Positions 1-12,129 are shown, counted from the stretch's first letter. The stretch: DNA of 64,000 nucleotides from Cristatella mucedo (GCA_009760855.2 WPIO01000016.1:1966001-2030000); one strand, 5' to 3'. Notes: generated by a model from the letters alone, not told the origin. Numbers and translations: made by a program.

Positions 1-174
1 CTCCAACTTCGTGCACGGTTTTCTGTTCGCGTATAGTCGCGCGCGTCGAGCCGCGAACCATTGGCTGATGGTAACTTACAGTGGTTCCCAGTGTTTCGGA
101 GATGAACCCTCACGAATTGGCTGTCCGCTGTGCCACTTTCGTGAGACTGCTTTACTAGGGCGCCTCTGCTTATA

Positions 175-395
175 TATGTATGTATATATATATATATATA
201 TATACATATATATTTATATTTATATTTATATTTATATTTATTTATTTACGTGTGTACATTTATTTGTAGATATAAATGTGTGTGTTTATGCATGTATATA
301 ATGTACGCATACATATATACATATATATATATATGTGTATATATATATATATATATGTATGTATATACATTACGTATATATTACAATATATATAC
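175..395. repeat. AT-rich microsatellite tract
   Basis: Runs of TA, TATTTA and TATG units that also yield spurious tyrosine/isoleucine-rich reading frames. No gene is visible. Confidence 0.9.
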
Positions 396-512
396 GTCGG
401 TGAGCGGTTACGGCATCCTAGGTAAAGCGATTGCTTATCGCGACCTGTGTCCCGAGATCCAAGGTTCAAATCCTGCGGTGGGCGATCCTTTATTGCCGTT
501 GCAATAATAATA
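396..512 (+). mobile_element. tRNA-derived SINE type 1, truncated copy
   Basis: It has an RNA polymerase III B-box-like GGTTCAAATCC inside a tRNA-like head beginning GGTGAGCGGTTACGGCATC. The middle reads GGCGATCCTTTATTGCCG, as in the other type 1 copies, and it ends in a short ATA/ATT run. The 3' half seen in the neighbouring copy is missing. Confidence 0.7.
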
Positions 513-534
513 TTAATGTTAATAAATATTAATT

Positions 535-706
535 AATGGTGAGCCATGATGGCTCATTAGGTAGGTTGGTTGGTTTTCACGACCTCGGCCTGAGGTCGTG
601 GGTTCGAATCCTATGGTGGATGATCACAACTGCCAACGGCGGTGATAGCCGTAAAGGCTCCTCTGTCGCTATACAAAAAGTGGCTGTTGAATCAGCTTGA
701 ATTTTT
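535..706 (+). mobile_element. tRNA-derived SINE type 1
   Basis: The A box TGGCTCATTAGG and the B box GGTTCGAATCC have tRNA-like spacing. They are followed by a conserved body (TGATAGCCGTAAAGGCTC, CTGTCGCTATACAAAA, GGCTGTTGAATCAGC) and an AT-rich end. The same unit recurs at 6.8, 8.3 and 25.9 kb, which marks it as a dispersed SINE rather than a single tRNA gene. Confidence 0.82.
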
Positions 707-707
707 T

Positions 708-3700
708 AAATAATAATACATTTGATATAGCGCCCTCGGAGAACTCAATCTCTTTCTAAGCACTTTACATTTGCTGCAAAGGAAGCACGATCGATTGGTT
801 AGTGGTAGCATGCTCAATAAACAATAAGGAAAACGTGGTTAGGGGTAAATGCACAGGATCAGCATGCATGCAAATATGGCGGATATCTTCAGAATGTAGT
901 GCACGCATAAGCACATACAGGAAGAACCACATGGACCCACTAAATGCTGTCATAAGTAGACGTGTTTTTAGTTTCTTTTTAAATGTGGTCAAGTCAGGAG
1001 ATGTCGTGACGCATTGTTTGAATGAGTTCCAGGCTTTTGGAGCGTACGAACTTAAGGCACGGTCTCCAAAGGATTTGAGGTTTGTACGATGTATAGGTAA
1101 ACAATTAGATTCAAAACAAGCAAGTGGTGCGATGTTTAGCCTGGTTAGGAAGTAGAGCTGATAGGTGGGCTGGAGCCAAAGAATGACGGGACCTAAAGGT
1201 GAGTGACCGAATCTTGAAGTCGATGTGTTGCTTGACTGGGAGCCCATGCAGGTCGGCGAGAAGTGGCGTGATGTGGCAATCGACGCTCACGACAGACAAG
1301 CCTAGCTGTAGAGTGCTGCAAGCGCCTGATTGCACATGCCGATAGACTAGCAAGCAGTGAGTTACAGAAGTCAAGACGGGATGTCACGAATGCATAAACC
1401 AATTTAGATGTGGTATCCCTGTCTAAACGAGCCCGAATTTTAGCAATGTTATGTAGCTGAAAGAAGGCAGACTTGACTGTACAGCTGATGTGGTCGTCTA
1501 ATGAAATATCACTTTGGAACAGAACACCTAGATTTCGTGCAGATTCAAAAGGAGATATGCTGGCAGAGCCGATTTTGAGCGTTAACCATTCCAATTTCTG
1601 AATCAAACTTGGCTTGCTCATAAGTAGTAAGTTTGTTTTATCATCATTCAATTTAAGAAAGTTTTCTGCCATCCATTCGTGGATGTCATCAATACACGCA
1701 GCAAAGGGAGTTAACAGAATTCGACGTGCTAGAAGGCTGGGAGGGATGAAAGCAGATGTACAACTAAGTGTCATCTGCATAGAAAAAACCTAGATTGTGC
1801 CTAAGAATCACATCGGCAAGAGGGAGAGTATAAACCGTGAAAAGAATGGGACCGAGCACGGAGACCTGAGGTACCCCATATTTCAGAGGTTCCTCAGATG
1901 ATCTTTGTCCATTCACATCAATACTCTGGAGTCTCTCACTGAAAGCTATTATGCCACTACAGCGGACTATGAATATGGCTGCAAGGCTGGTCTTCAAGTC
2001 CCAGCGGTTTGAGCACGTGTCACCTTTGCTGAAAGAGCTAGTATGGTTGCCGGTTGAGCAAAGGATACAGAGCAAAGTTCTTACGCTGACCCACAAGGCC
2101 GGCCACGGCTTGGCTCCTTCGTACCTAGCTGAACTGCTGCATCAGTTTCAGCCTGTTCGCGCCCTCAGGTCCTGTGTGGACAATAAATTAGCTGTCCCAT
2201 TCCTCCGCTTAAAGACAGTCGGCGACAGAAGCTTTAGCTCTGCAGGTCCTAGACTGTGGAACTCGCTTCCACAATTCTTACGCAACGACAACTACTCTCC
2301 AACTGCCGACTATGGCACATCTTTTTCAGCGGTCCTGAACTGCTACTTCTATGCTACTCACTACCTCAACTGCTCTCCTGACTCTGCTATGCTTCCCACT
2401 TTCTCTTTGTTGCGTGAGACGAAGTTTGTTGGCTACCGAATGCGTTCCGAAAGCCGCTTAGGCTGTGAGTGCGCTATACAAAACTCTCCTGCGTAACACC
2501 CACATGGTCTTTATGACTTTGTGGAGTTACTGACGGAGATACATGACATGACATGACATGAGATAGGACCTGAACCGCTGCGATGCAGTGCATGTGATGC
2601 CCAGGCGAGATGAGAGGCGCTCAAGAAGGACTTGTTGATCAGTAGTATCAAGGCTGCTGAAAGATCAAGCAAAATAAGCAGAGAGACTCTACTTAAGTCT
2701 GCATTCCTAAGTAGGTCGTTATACACTTTAGTGTTGCTTTCTTGAATAGTAGCCTGACTATAGCCTTTTTTGAAAGGTGCTGAGACAAGACGAGAGGCTA
2801 ATGACACATCTATGATGTTATGAATCGCAGCAGATGCAATGCATCGTAGAAGCATGACAGTGGGAACAGGGTCCAGAGGACTAGTTATCTTCTTTGATTG
2901 GGGTATGACTTCAGGACTAGGTCGCTACTCGTTACTGGCCTCCTTGAACGAAGACATCGGGGGTTCTTCGTGGAATTGAGGAACAGGATTCCGGGGGGGG
3001 GGGTTGCTGCCACTCTAGTGGTGGGCTCCTCAATCTTGTCTATCTTGTTGACAAAGAAGCTAGAGAAGCTACATCATCACAGAGATCATCGGGTAAGGAG
3101 CAAACCTGGGAGTGGTTGAGGAGATGGTTGATCGTAGACATCAGCATTTTTGGATGATGAATCTACGTTCAACAATGGTTTTTTAGAAGCCAGACTTGGC
3201 TTTTGCAAGGATTGATTAGTGCAATTTACAGTAGCCCCAGTATGCCTGTCGATTGACAGTCAATCCTGATCTTGTGTATGCCTTTTCAAGCTTTAGATTA
3301 GTGACCTAGCTAGTTTAATGTCTGTGGTAAACAATAGGCCGTCTGGGCGAGGGCGCCTATTCAGAGCTGCAAACTCTTCGAGCATGTCGGCTAGTGTCGT
3401 GTTGTAGCCATCTACCAATGATGACAGATCGGAGGGGGATTGAGCCGCAGAGGTGAAGCAGATAGTCTCGCACAGACAGCACCGACGTCAATAATCTTGA
3501 AGTTAGGCGACTCACAGGTGATTTTACATGAGGAGGAGGAGGGCACACACATTGTAGACCGAATGAGATCTGCATGTGGTCAGATAAGCAGGATTTGGTA
3601 ATAATTGGTGATGACAAAGTGCGGTTTTATGAGAAAATTTGTTTGAGTGTGTGACACTTGATGTGAGTAGGGCCACGCACATGAGCCACAAGAGACAATG

Positions 3701-4600
3701 AGTCAGTCTGCGCACGAAGTTCGGTGCTGAAGGCGTCAGATAAGTTTTCAAAATGAATGTTGAAATCACCCATTATGAGGAAAGATCTCTCTCTCTCTCT
3801 CTCTCTTGCACACAGAATCGAATTGAGATCAGAGAAATCTGATATAAAGGAGGACTTGGTACGTGGTTGGCGATAGACCACTGCCACCATCGGAAGCTTG
3901 TTTTCGAGCGAAATCAACACAATAGATTCGAAAGACTACTTCGAGGGTACTGCAAATGGCTTGAAGTTGAATTTCGAGCGCATGATAATAGCCACTCCAT
4001 CTCCAGTTTCAATTGATCTAGGGGTCTAAAAGAATGAGAAACCTGTCGGGGTAGCGTCTTTAATTGTCGGGCAGTTTACCGATTTTAGAAAAGCTTCAGT
4101 CAAGGCGAGCAGGTCGAGACCATTTTCAGAATTAAGGTCGCTTTTTACTAGAGGTTGATTGCACATTGAGTGAGGACTCTAAAGACAAGCGTTAATTTGG
4201 GTCGCCGGAGTTATAACAAGCCTGACGACCACAAAGTTAGAGAGATTCACAGTGACGCTTGTGGGGAAGCGCGCTGAGCGGTTCGAGACAAAGAATACCA
4301 AACGAGTAGGTACTCAGCTCGCAGCTCCAGCCAAAACCTCGCGGCGGCTCCGGGGCACTTTTCTTTTGTTAATGCATAATTCACGGATCTTAGCTACAGC
4401 AATAACATCTAAGATTGCATTCCAACTACGATAATGAAGCGATAGTAGGTACACACGATCGTAACTAACATGCAGGTTACTAGCCGCCGGCGTGTATAAC
4501 GCCGCCGCCGGCGTGACAGACTCAGCAGCCGGAAACGATAAGCGTTTAGATGTCCGTAGGCACGTAATTTCTTACGCGCTACAGTCCCACAACAAACAGA
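708..4600 (-). mobile_element. LINE family A (CR1/L2-like), near full-length but decayed copy
   Basis: Read on the minus strand, the 5' end near 4600 (a CCGCCGGCG-rich leader) leads into an endonuclease region (GDFNIHF, HVRGPTHIK), then reverse transcriptase (YGVPQVSVLGPILF, YADDT, LNDDKTNLL, HNIAKIRARLD), then the 3' untranslated end and an AAT-repeat tail at about 708. It is broken by several frameshifts, a CT repeat at 3788-3806, an internal deletion of roughly 190 bp near 2725-2745 and the LINE B insertion at 1943-2558. The 5' end is set by comparison with the copy ending near 36350. No intact ORF survives, so it cannot be active. Confidence 0.85.
1943..2558 (+). mobile_element. LINE family B, 5'-truncated copy inserted in LINE A
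   Basis: It encodes the C-terminal part of a CR1-like reverse transcriptase polyprotein (MAARLVFKSQRFEHVSPLLK, ELVWLPVEQRIQSK, GPRLWNSLP) followed by a 3' untranslated segment and tandem ACATG units at 2541-2560. The flanking LINE A sequence resumes after it without loss (CACTGA before, TGAGATAGGACC after), so it interrupted that copy. The target duplication is at most three bases (TGA). Confidence 0.82.
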
Positions 4601-4604
4601 TAAG

Positions 4605-4692
4605 CTTTAAACACGCTGCAACCGGTGGTAATAGCCGTAAAAGCTCTTCTGTCGCTATAAAAAAGAGGCTGTTAAATCGCCAGCTTTTATTT
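4605..4692 (+). mobile_element. SINE type 1 tail fragment
   Basis: It keeps only the 3' body: GTGGTAATAGCCGTAAAAGC, TCTGTCGCTATAAAAAAGAG and GGCTGTTAAATC. The tRNA-like head is absent. It abuts the 5' end of the LINE A copy. Confidence 0.65.
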
Positions 4693-4707
4693 TATTTATC
4701 TATACAT

Positions 4708-4712
4708 ATATG

Positions 4713-4748
<36 letters not shown>
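4708..4748. repeat. GA microsatellite
   Basis: About 18-20 uninterrupted GA units follow a SINE-tail AT stretch. Confidence 0.95.
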
Positions 4749-4752
<4 letters not shown>

Positions 4753-4811
4753 ATATACAATATAGTAGTTCTTATTCTTTGAGTTTGGAAGTCAATGGCA
4801 TCAATAAAGTA

Positions 4812-4880
4812 AAGCAAATGTCGAGGCTGATTTAATAGCCTCATTCGTGTAGCGGCAGAAGAGCCGTAACGGGTTTCGAA
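4812..4880 (-). mobile_element. SINE type 1 tail fragment, reverse orientation
   Basis: The complement carries the type 1 body (CCCGTTACGGCTCTTCTGCC, GAGGCTATTAAATCAGC). The head is missing. Confidence 0.55.
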
Positions 4881-5199
4881 TGAGATTATGTCTATTTTAA
4901 GGTGGAAGAAGCTGGAGAAGAAGTTTGTTAGAGCTCTATATATAGCCTTTCTATCTAGCTCTATATGTAGCCTTTCAGTTGGAGTGCAGCCGCCTCCGTT
5001 TGCTGCTGGTGCTGATCGTATGGAGACGTCAGAATACATCTTTGCAGCCCGTGTGGACAACGGGAAATTTGTTAGAACGATTTGCCTGGCGTTTGTATGG
5101 CAGGCCTAAAAATACCAATGGAACTATTTTATTAAACTTTTTGCCTCCCCTGCGATTGAACGTAGTCAGGTTTTGCTGCAACTAAGAGTTGTTAAAGGC

Positions 5200-5325
5200 C
5201 TGTCAACGTTGTGTGCATGCCACCATTAGCCATTTGATCACGCTTCCTTTGCAGCATATGTAAAGTGCCTTGAAATAGATTAAGTTCTCTGATGGGGCTA
5301 TACAAATGTATTTGTATTTTTATCG
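5200..5325 (+). mobile_element. LINE family A 3' end, solo
   Basis: It matches the family A 3' terminus: TGTGCATGCCACCATTAGCC, GTAAAGTGCC and AGATTAAGTTCTCTGA, then a short T-rich tail. This is a severe 5' truncation, which is usual for LINEs. Confidence 0.7.
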
Positions 5326-5559
5326 TCACAGCTGGAAGTGGGCAATCAAGGATCGCCCGCTGCAGGTCTTGTAGTTCGAGTCCCCGGACGGCGGCGGCGG
5401 TGCCGGCCAAACTCGAAACAAAGACTGGATCAACGAAAAACCGCTCGCTGTAATGAGAACTTGGGAGTCGCCAGCTAGACATTTCTCAGCTGACGACGTT
5501 ATAAGTCAGTACATAAAAATAATAACGATCGAATGGTTCCTGAGATTTCTCTCAGCAAA

Positions 5560-5785
5560 TTATCTATTAAATTATCAAATAATGCTACCCGTCTCATCGA
5601 CTGCCCTCCTTACTCTCAGACATGCTTCTCAATTTCTCTTGATTGTGTGAGATTGGCTACTGAATGCACACCGAAAGCCGCTAAGGCTGTGAGTGCTCTA
5701 GGGACAACTTCTCCCCACCGTAAAACCCACTCAGTCCTCGTGGCTTCGCGGAGTTACAGACGGAGATACGTTCCGATGCACTGAA
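5560..5785 (+). mobile_element. LINE family B 3' end fragment
   Basis: It shares with the copy at 1943 the segments GCCGCTAAGGCTGTGAGTGC, CCCACTCAGTCCTCGTGGCT and CGGAGTTACAGACGGAGATA. No coding capacity remains. Confidence 0.65.
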
Positions 5786-5879
5786 TTACATAAAGTGCAA
5801 ACGAATCGAAATCCTAAGCCCTCGAGCGTCGCGGCGCTAGACATCTCAGACTCACAAAGCTACCGGCTTCCTGGTCTGA

Positions 5880-6475
5880 AATGCGGCCTACGCGCCGGCG
5901 AGTGGGCGCGCGCGAGGGATTTGCGCATCCAATTCTTCGGCGGCTCATCGGCGCCCATCCGGCCCCCGGGGGGGGGGGCGATGAAAGGCGCCGATTTCAG
6001 CGAGAGCGCGCGAGCTGCACCGAGTCGGTCGGTCGGTCGGTGGATGACAAGAGGTGGAGACTCGATGGACAAGAGCTGACGACTCGCCGCGACTAGTCGC
6101 GCGAACCCGTCGGCGATGCAGCTTCTGCGTTCGCACGCGGATTCGAGCCGCTGCAGTCGGCGAGGCGGAATCCTGACCTTGACCGAGGGGAGGTGCAATC
6201 GATCGAGGGCGCCGGTGAAAAGGGCGCGGCGGCGAACGCGCTCTCAGCCAGAGCCAGAGCCAGAGCAGCGCGACTTCCCTGTCGGGACGCGGTGGCAATG
6301 GGGAGGGAGGCGCGGAGTTCTGGCGGTGGCCACCGCTCTCCCTTCGCCACGACGCCCCACTCTGAGCGGGTGTGCTCACCACAGCGAGCCCTCCGTTACC
6401 GTCCAGCTACGACCGCGCGGGCGAACTATGCCTCGCTCGTTTCGTACAAGTTACGGTAAGTGCGACTGAATAATC
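5880..6475. other. CpG-rich, promoter-like stretch, no confirmed gene
   Basis: Dense CpG, a GTCGG tandem near 6025 and GC-rich overlapping frames on both strands, none with a recognisable domain. The only notable signal is an ATG at 6428 encoding MPRSFRTSY followed at once by a strong splice donor GGTAAGTG (6456). It resembles a CpG-island first exon, but no downstream coding partner was found. Confidence 0.45.
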
Positions 6476-6771
6476 AGCTGGCTTCATCTCTATAGCAGAG
6501 CGTCACAATAGCGACATAAAGAAAGGACACCTCGTGTCACCCTCGTGTCAACTCGTGTTACCTCGCGCCACCTACATGAGTTGAATCCGCAACTCGCTGT
6601 TGACACTAGAGGCTGAGTATCCAGCTACCCATGAATTATGTGACTGAATAAAGACACTCTCAATCCATTCTTATTTGAGTCGTAATATATTAAATTCTTC
6701 CTCTAAAGTGGTAATAACTTTCAAAGTGGCCGGCTTGCGTTAAGTAAAAACATCGGCTGCTTCACTCTTAA

Positions 6772-6957
6772 ATAAAAAAATACAAGCTGATTTAACAGCC
6801 TCTTTTTGTATAGCGACAGAAGAGCCTTGACGGCTATCACCAGCGCTTGCAGCGGCGATACAGGATCGCCCACCACAGGATTCGAACCCACAACCTCGGG
6901 GCCGAGGTCGTGAAAAGCAACCGCCTTACCTAGTGAGCCATTACGGCTCACCATTTT
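6772..6957 (-). mobile_element. tRNA-derived SINE type 1
   Basis: The reverse complement has TGGCTCACTAGGTAAGG as A box and GGTTCGAATCCTG as B box, then the shared body and a T-rich end. Both promoter boxes match the RNA polymerase III consensus, making it one of the best-preserved copies. Confidence 0.85.
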
Positions 6958-6959
6958 AG

Positions 6960-8000
6960 GCTGCAGGAGCTGCACAAATCTCAAGTTCAGAGGATACAGA
7001 CTAATACCGGAGCAATTTCTTTAGCAGACGTATGCACAACCAGAAGGGTATCCAAATTTAGCTAAACCGGAAGGCGGAGGATGATATGCGCAGTAAGTGC
7101 AAGCCTCCTCAAACAAAGTCAGCGTAGTAATGGATCTGTGCGCACCCTGACACCTAGCGTGTGAGTCTGAAAAATAAGGATGCACCACCCTTTAAAACTG
7201 CTGACACGTTACAAATCAGACGAGAATCTGTAAATTTTTTAAAAGTCCCTCCCCTCGCTTCTCCGCTTCTTAGAAGTGCGTATCGTATTCCGAGTCTTGC
7301 CCTTACCTTGATTGACAGACGCGCTCGATCGGTGGCAGCACTGCTTAGCATCGTGGCGGCGGCGATAGCGGCGGCGGCGGCGGCGGCGGCGGCGGACTTT
7401 GGCAGATTGTGCTTCTCTTTATCATCGCGAGACTGGCGTTCAGTCGAATGATCCAGGTTATGGTAGGTCGCTCCGCTACCGCGACGGAGCAGTTTATCGA
7501 TAAGAGCTTTCGCTAACATCATCGCAACAAATGATCGCTATAACTTTGTGTTTGTGTCGGTGTTTAACCTCTAGGTTACTGGAGATTACGAGAACGAATG
7601 TGACTCGATCATGCTAGGTAATAGCAGGAGTCGAGACAGCGTGGTATGTGCGAACAATGGAAAGACGTCATCGCGGCGGGACCGGCTGTGTTTAGCAGGG
7701 GCCGCGGAATCCATTCTCGTCGAATCTCGCCGTTCTCTAGCGCGCAGCGTGCGCCGAGCGCTCGTCGCGAGGAAGGAAAACCTCGACGCGCCCGCCAAAT
7801 GCTGATTGACCTTTGACCGACTAGCACTCGTACGTAGCGAGGTCACCGCCGCCGCCGCCGCCGCTCGACAGCCATCGCTCTCTACTGCGGGCCCCACTGC
7901 GGTACATGCTACACCAGCCGCGCCAAATATGGCGTCTAGTCCAGCAACTACCGCGTAACGAGTCCTAGTTGTTCACGCACGCAGATGCATACATATATTC
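6960..8000. other. Intergenic, no recognised gene
   Basis: It holds a GGC trinucleotide run at about 7361-7392 and a GCC run near 7848-7865. Alanine- and serine-rich frames come from these repeats. I see no conserved motif. Confidence 0.6.
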
Positions 8001-8311
8001 AGTTAATTAAAGATGAATCCCATTCCATGTTTCAAGGGAGGCAACTTTTAAATTCCAACAAGAACCGGAAGAGAACTTGACATACGCGGAAACCTCTTGG
8101 CAACTCGGGCCAGAAGTGTCCCGCTCGATCTCTCGCGGGCTCACCTCGCGGGGAAGGCTGGAGGCACCGTCAGTACGCCGATTGCTGGCTGGGGGGTCGT
8201 TTGTGCTCGGGGTGTGAGCTAAGCGGCAGCCGTCGCCGGCGCGGTCATCTGGGCGATCATGTGAGCGTCGACTCGGGTTTCGCAGGTGCCTATTCAACTT
8301 CAACGTACGTG

Positions 8312-8483
8312 CTAGCTGATTTATCAGCCTCTTTTGTATAGCGACAGAAAAGCCTTTATGGCTATCACTACCACTGGCAGCGGCAATAAAGGATCGTCCG
8401 CCGCAGGATTCGAACCCACGACCTCGTGACCGAGGTGGTGAAAAGCATCCGCCTTACCTAGTGTGCCATCGCGACTCACCAAG
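8312..8483 (-). mobile_element. tRNA-derived SINE type 1
   Basis: The complement shows an A box near TGGCACACTAGGTAAGG, a B box GGTTCGAATCCTG, and the body ATAGCCATAAAGGCTTTTCT plus GGCTGATAAATCAGC. It is close in sequence to the 6.8-kb copy. Confidence 0.82.
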
Positions 8484-8489
8484 GCTAGT

Positions 8490-9290
8490 TCCTCTCGAGC
8501 AGGCACCGTGCTGTCAGCATGCCTCCCACCCACGTGGTCCCACGGTCACGCCTTCTTTCGGGCAGGGCCAAAGTTGGACTTCAACTGAGCGCAGCCGAAT
8601 GTTGCCGGCGGTGTGACGTCACGTGCTTAATTTCTCTGCTCCTACAGCTTGACGAATGACGGTCGTGCATAGCGTCAGAGCGATCAGGTGAGCGTCGAGG
8701 CCTCAGTCGTGCGCGGCGCAAGATCTAGAGGGATCGAGTTGTCTCGGGTTATTGATAATAAGTATCAAGCACCGGTCATTTAGTTTACTTTGGTTTTCTA
8801 CATTTAAGCTTGTGTTGCGAAAATTTTGGCCTGCTTGGAAAGGGAGGGATAGCGCCAGCATCCATGCCGGTCCTTACGTTTGTGACATCAGACGTCACAA
8901 CTCCTGCGCTCGCTCCGAGCTAGTTGGGTCATTTTTTTTTATTGTAAGGAGACGCATTGAGCCGGTGCAAAAGCCTGCTGCGCTGGGCTTGTCTGTCGTG
9001 AGCGAAGAAAGCTGCTGCATTGCAGCATTCATTTCTCACTGACCCGACGCACGGAGGGTTCGCATTGAGGCTTCGACTTCGAAGCTTCGTTGTTTCACTC
9101 ACGTTTAGGGTCCCGCTCTCTCGCTCCGGCCGAGTTTTGTTTTCCCTACCAAGCTAAGCGTCGTACCGCCTGCTCGCCCGATTCAAGTCGTTTAGCTGCA
9201 CACATCCGAACTAAAATGAAATCCCTTTTGAGATAATACAATGTTATAATTAATAATATAAGTCATTTGTACAGGCCCCAAAGATAATTC
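8490..9290. other. Intergenic, no recognised gene
   Basis: Unique-looking sequence without a conserved reading frame. It has mixed composition with moderate CpG and no repeats that I could match elsewhere in the window. Confidence 0.5.
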
Positions 9291-9294
9291 AATT

Positions 9295-9440
9295 CAAATT
9301 CAAATTCAATTCAATTCAAAATCTCTATCCAGGCGCTTTGCATACGCCGCTGCAGCCCTCGACCCTACGACCTCGGTCGTCGCTAGCATTCACCCTTGAC
9401 CTCGGTCGTTAAAGGCGAGCAGCCGCGCTCGTGGGCCAAA
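9295..9440 (-). mobile_element. SINE type 2, degenerate copy
   Basis: A family-A-like tail (ATCTCTATCCAGGCGCTTTG in reverse) is followed by a tRNA-like head with ACGACCTCGGTCG blocks. The head appears partly duplicated and the boxes are eroded. Confidence 0.5.
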
Positions 9441-9441
9441 C

Positions 9442-9720
9442 GAGACGGTGCCTTTAGTTCGCATGCTCTCTCAAAGCCTGGAACGCACTCCTGACTGACG
9501 TCACGCAACCCCCTGATTTGATTACATTTAAAAAGAAGCTCATCAAGCACCCGTTCCTTGGAGCGTTTGCTGCTGGTCCGTGCGAATTGCGCTTTGTGCG
9601 CTTACACATGGCGACGCTGCGCATTCTACGACTGACCAATTGACATGCTTCCTTGACGACAATATATGCAAAGTGTCCATTAAGAGATTTTTGTTTACTT
9701 AGGGCGCAATGAAAATGTCT
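9442..9720 (+). mobile_element. LINE family A 3' fragment
   Basis: It encodes remnants of the polyprotein end (HALKAWNALLT, PPDLITFKKKL) followed by the 3' untranslated region ending TTAAGAGATTTTTG and AGGGCGC. The sequence is decayed. Confidence 0.65.
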
Positions 9721-10587
9721 TACGATTATTACCATTGCTATTATTTCTTGCCTTCCCTTGTATGCATGTTTTCGTGGCAAAGCGAATGTATACAATAATC
9801 ACTATTGTTTTGTCACCCCCACCCGCTCTCGGCGGCCGCCGTCATAGCCGGACCGTACGGCACTTGCACGTAGACCAAAAACGTTCGTGTCTTCTCAAAG
9901 GTCCGCAGGAACGTCGGCTGCCGCACGTGCTCGGGCAAAGTTCTCACGTGCGAGTTCTCACAGCCGGATACGCGAGAAACTCTCTCCTCCGCAATCTTGA
10001 GGCGGCCGCCTAGTACTGACCACTGTGGATTTGAGGAGCGTTGCCTGGGCGGTATAGTTATATAACAGCCAGCCAGGTAGGAGAGACGCACCTGGCCCGG
10101 TGCGACGTTTAGAGACCCCAGGAAACGCTTTGAGCTGAGTTTGCTGTCCAATAGACCTGCCAGACGTTCTTCGAGCCGCGTCCAATTTATACAGAAAACC
10201 TGATTATTTTTTTTATGCCGGAGGTCTGACTGACACGTATCCATATTTTATTTGCGTCGTGGGTGGTGAAGGGCGATCACCTCGCCACTGAGCTAAGGCT
10301 GCACGTCGCACCATCGCGAGGACGCGACGCAGCATGTACGGAGCACGTGGCTGCGAGCTCGGTCGATCGACAGAATGCCTGGTCGCACTTCCGGACCGAC
10401 ACCGGAAGTGCGATCAGGCAAAGCTCGCGGGAATGCGCCAATGCTGACTTGCGACTCGCTACGGGCAGCAATCGTAGGTCACGCCTGTCAGCCGGACGAA
10501 TTGAGCTATAAATGATAATAAATAAGTAAATATATAATTCATTTGTGGTGCACCCCAGGAGAACTTAATGTCTATTCAGGCGCTTCA

Positions 10588-11715
10588 CTTATGAGAACAA
10601 TGATCGGTCTGGCCGAAAAGGCACAGGAGTGGTTTAAATCGTACATGTCCCATCGTGTTCAATCCGTGTCGTGTGGGGGTCAGGTCTCAGACACGAGACG
10701 GGTCACCTGTGGAGTCCCTCAAGGGTCTGTACTCGGTCCCTTGCTGTTCTCCATTTACACGCGACCTCTGGGAAAAGTGATTCAGGCCCATGGAATAGGA
10801 TATCACTTTTATGCTGAAGATACTCAGCTGTATGTGTCATTCAAACCGTCGGAATCTGCTGCAAAAACTAATAAACTGAATGCTTGCCTTGCCAGCATTC
10901 GATCCTAGATGTTAGAAAACTTCTTGAAGCTAAATGACGATACAACCGAACTGCTGCTCATAGGACACCCTAAGCGCGTGGCTGGATTAAAAGGCTTTGC
11001 TCTTCTAATAGGTGATGTTGCTGTGGGACCGTCACGTGCTCAAAACTTAGGTGTCGTTTTCGACAGCTGCCCAAATTTTAAAAGCATTCCAATCACGTCC
11101 AATCCCTTTTTTAAGATAAGGAGCTGTTGTTCACAGTGGCTTGCCAAAAATTTAGCTAGCTCCTTAGTTCTGTCTCGACTTGATTACCATACTTCCTTTT
11201 TGGCTGGGCTACCGAAGAAAAGCAACTAGGGCCACTGCAGCTGGCTATGAATATGGCTGCAAGGCTAGCCTTCAAGTCCCAGCGGTTTGAGCACGTGTCT
11301 CCTTTTCTAAAAGAGCTAGGATGACTGCCGGTTGATCTACGGATACAGAGCCGAGGTCTTACGCTGACCCAAAAGGCCCGCCACGCCTTGGCTCCTCTGT
11401 ACCTAGCTGAACTGCTGCACCAGTTTCAGTCTCCTCGAGCCATCAGGTCCTGGATGGACAATACATTAGCTGTTCCATTCTTCCGCTTAAAGACCATTGG
11501 CGACCGAAGCTTTTCTCTGTGGGTACGAGACTGCGGAAGTCACTTCGACGATTCTTACGCAACGACAACAACTCTCCCCGATGATGGCTCATCCTTCCCA
11601 GTCGTCCCGAGCTGCGAACTATTTGCCACTCACTGCACCTCAACTGCTCCCCTGACTCTGCTACGCTTCCCGTTTTCTCTTTGTTGCGTGAGACGAAGTC
11701 TGTTGGCTACGACAT
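10588..11715 (+). mobile_element. LINE family B reverse-transcriptase fragment
   Basis: CR1-like reverse transcriptase motifs run in order: QEWFKSYMSHRVQSV, CGVPQGSVLGPLLFSIYTRP, HFYAEDTQLYVSF (the catalytic motif reads YAED rather than YADD), LENFLKLNDD, then MAARLAFKSQRFEHVS. Stop codons at about 10906 and 11227 split it. It begins directly against a family-A/SINE-type tail at 10530-10587. The 3' end carries the family B segment CGTGAGACGAAGTCTGTTGG. Inactive. Confidence 0.75.
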
Positions 11716-11821
11716 GGAGCAGTCGAGAGACGTCGCGGAACGCCTCTACGAAAGCTCTCTCTGCCCGAGCCTCGCTGTCACGCCTCACCGGCCTCAATAC
11801 GGACGCTGGAGCCACTGGGCA

Positions 11822-11925
11822 ATAACAATAATAATAATAATAATAATAATGCATTTGTTTTGGCACCCTTAAAGAACTCGATCTCTTTCTAGGCACATTA
11901 AGTTTGCGGCAATTGTATGTCGTCT
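11822..11925 (-). mobile_element. LINE family A 3' end, solo, with AAT tail
   Basis: The AAT repeat (11821-11850) is the tail of a minus-strand copy. Next to it, GGCACATT and the GAGATCGAGTTCTTTAAGGG equivalent match the family A terminus. Confidence 0.6.
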
Positions 11926-12129
11926 GCTGCAAGCCTCCTTCGGCCCCTTCATTATAATAGTTTGCCTCTCGAAACAATTCTTTAGCCTCCTCGCCGGAAA
12001 GAATGGCCTCTGAATCGGGGGCACTATGGCCCGTCGCCCGCTGATGAGCTCTCGGGTCTCCTCATTATAGAAATCGGCTGCGGCGGCCATTTTTCTATAG
12101 CCTTAAGCTGCGCCAGGAAGCCGCTGCAC

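Noticed and set aside
535-706. A standalone tRNA gene
   Set aside because: The same head and a non-tRNA body recur at several loci in both orientations, so this is a SINE.
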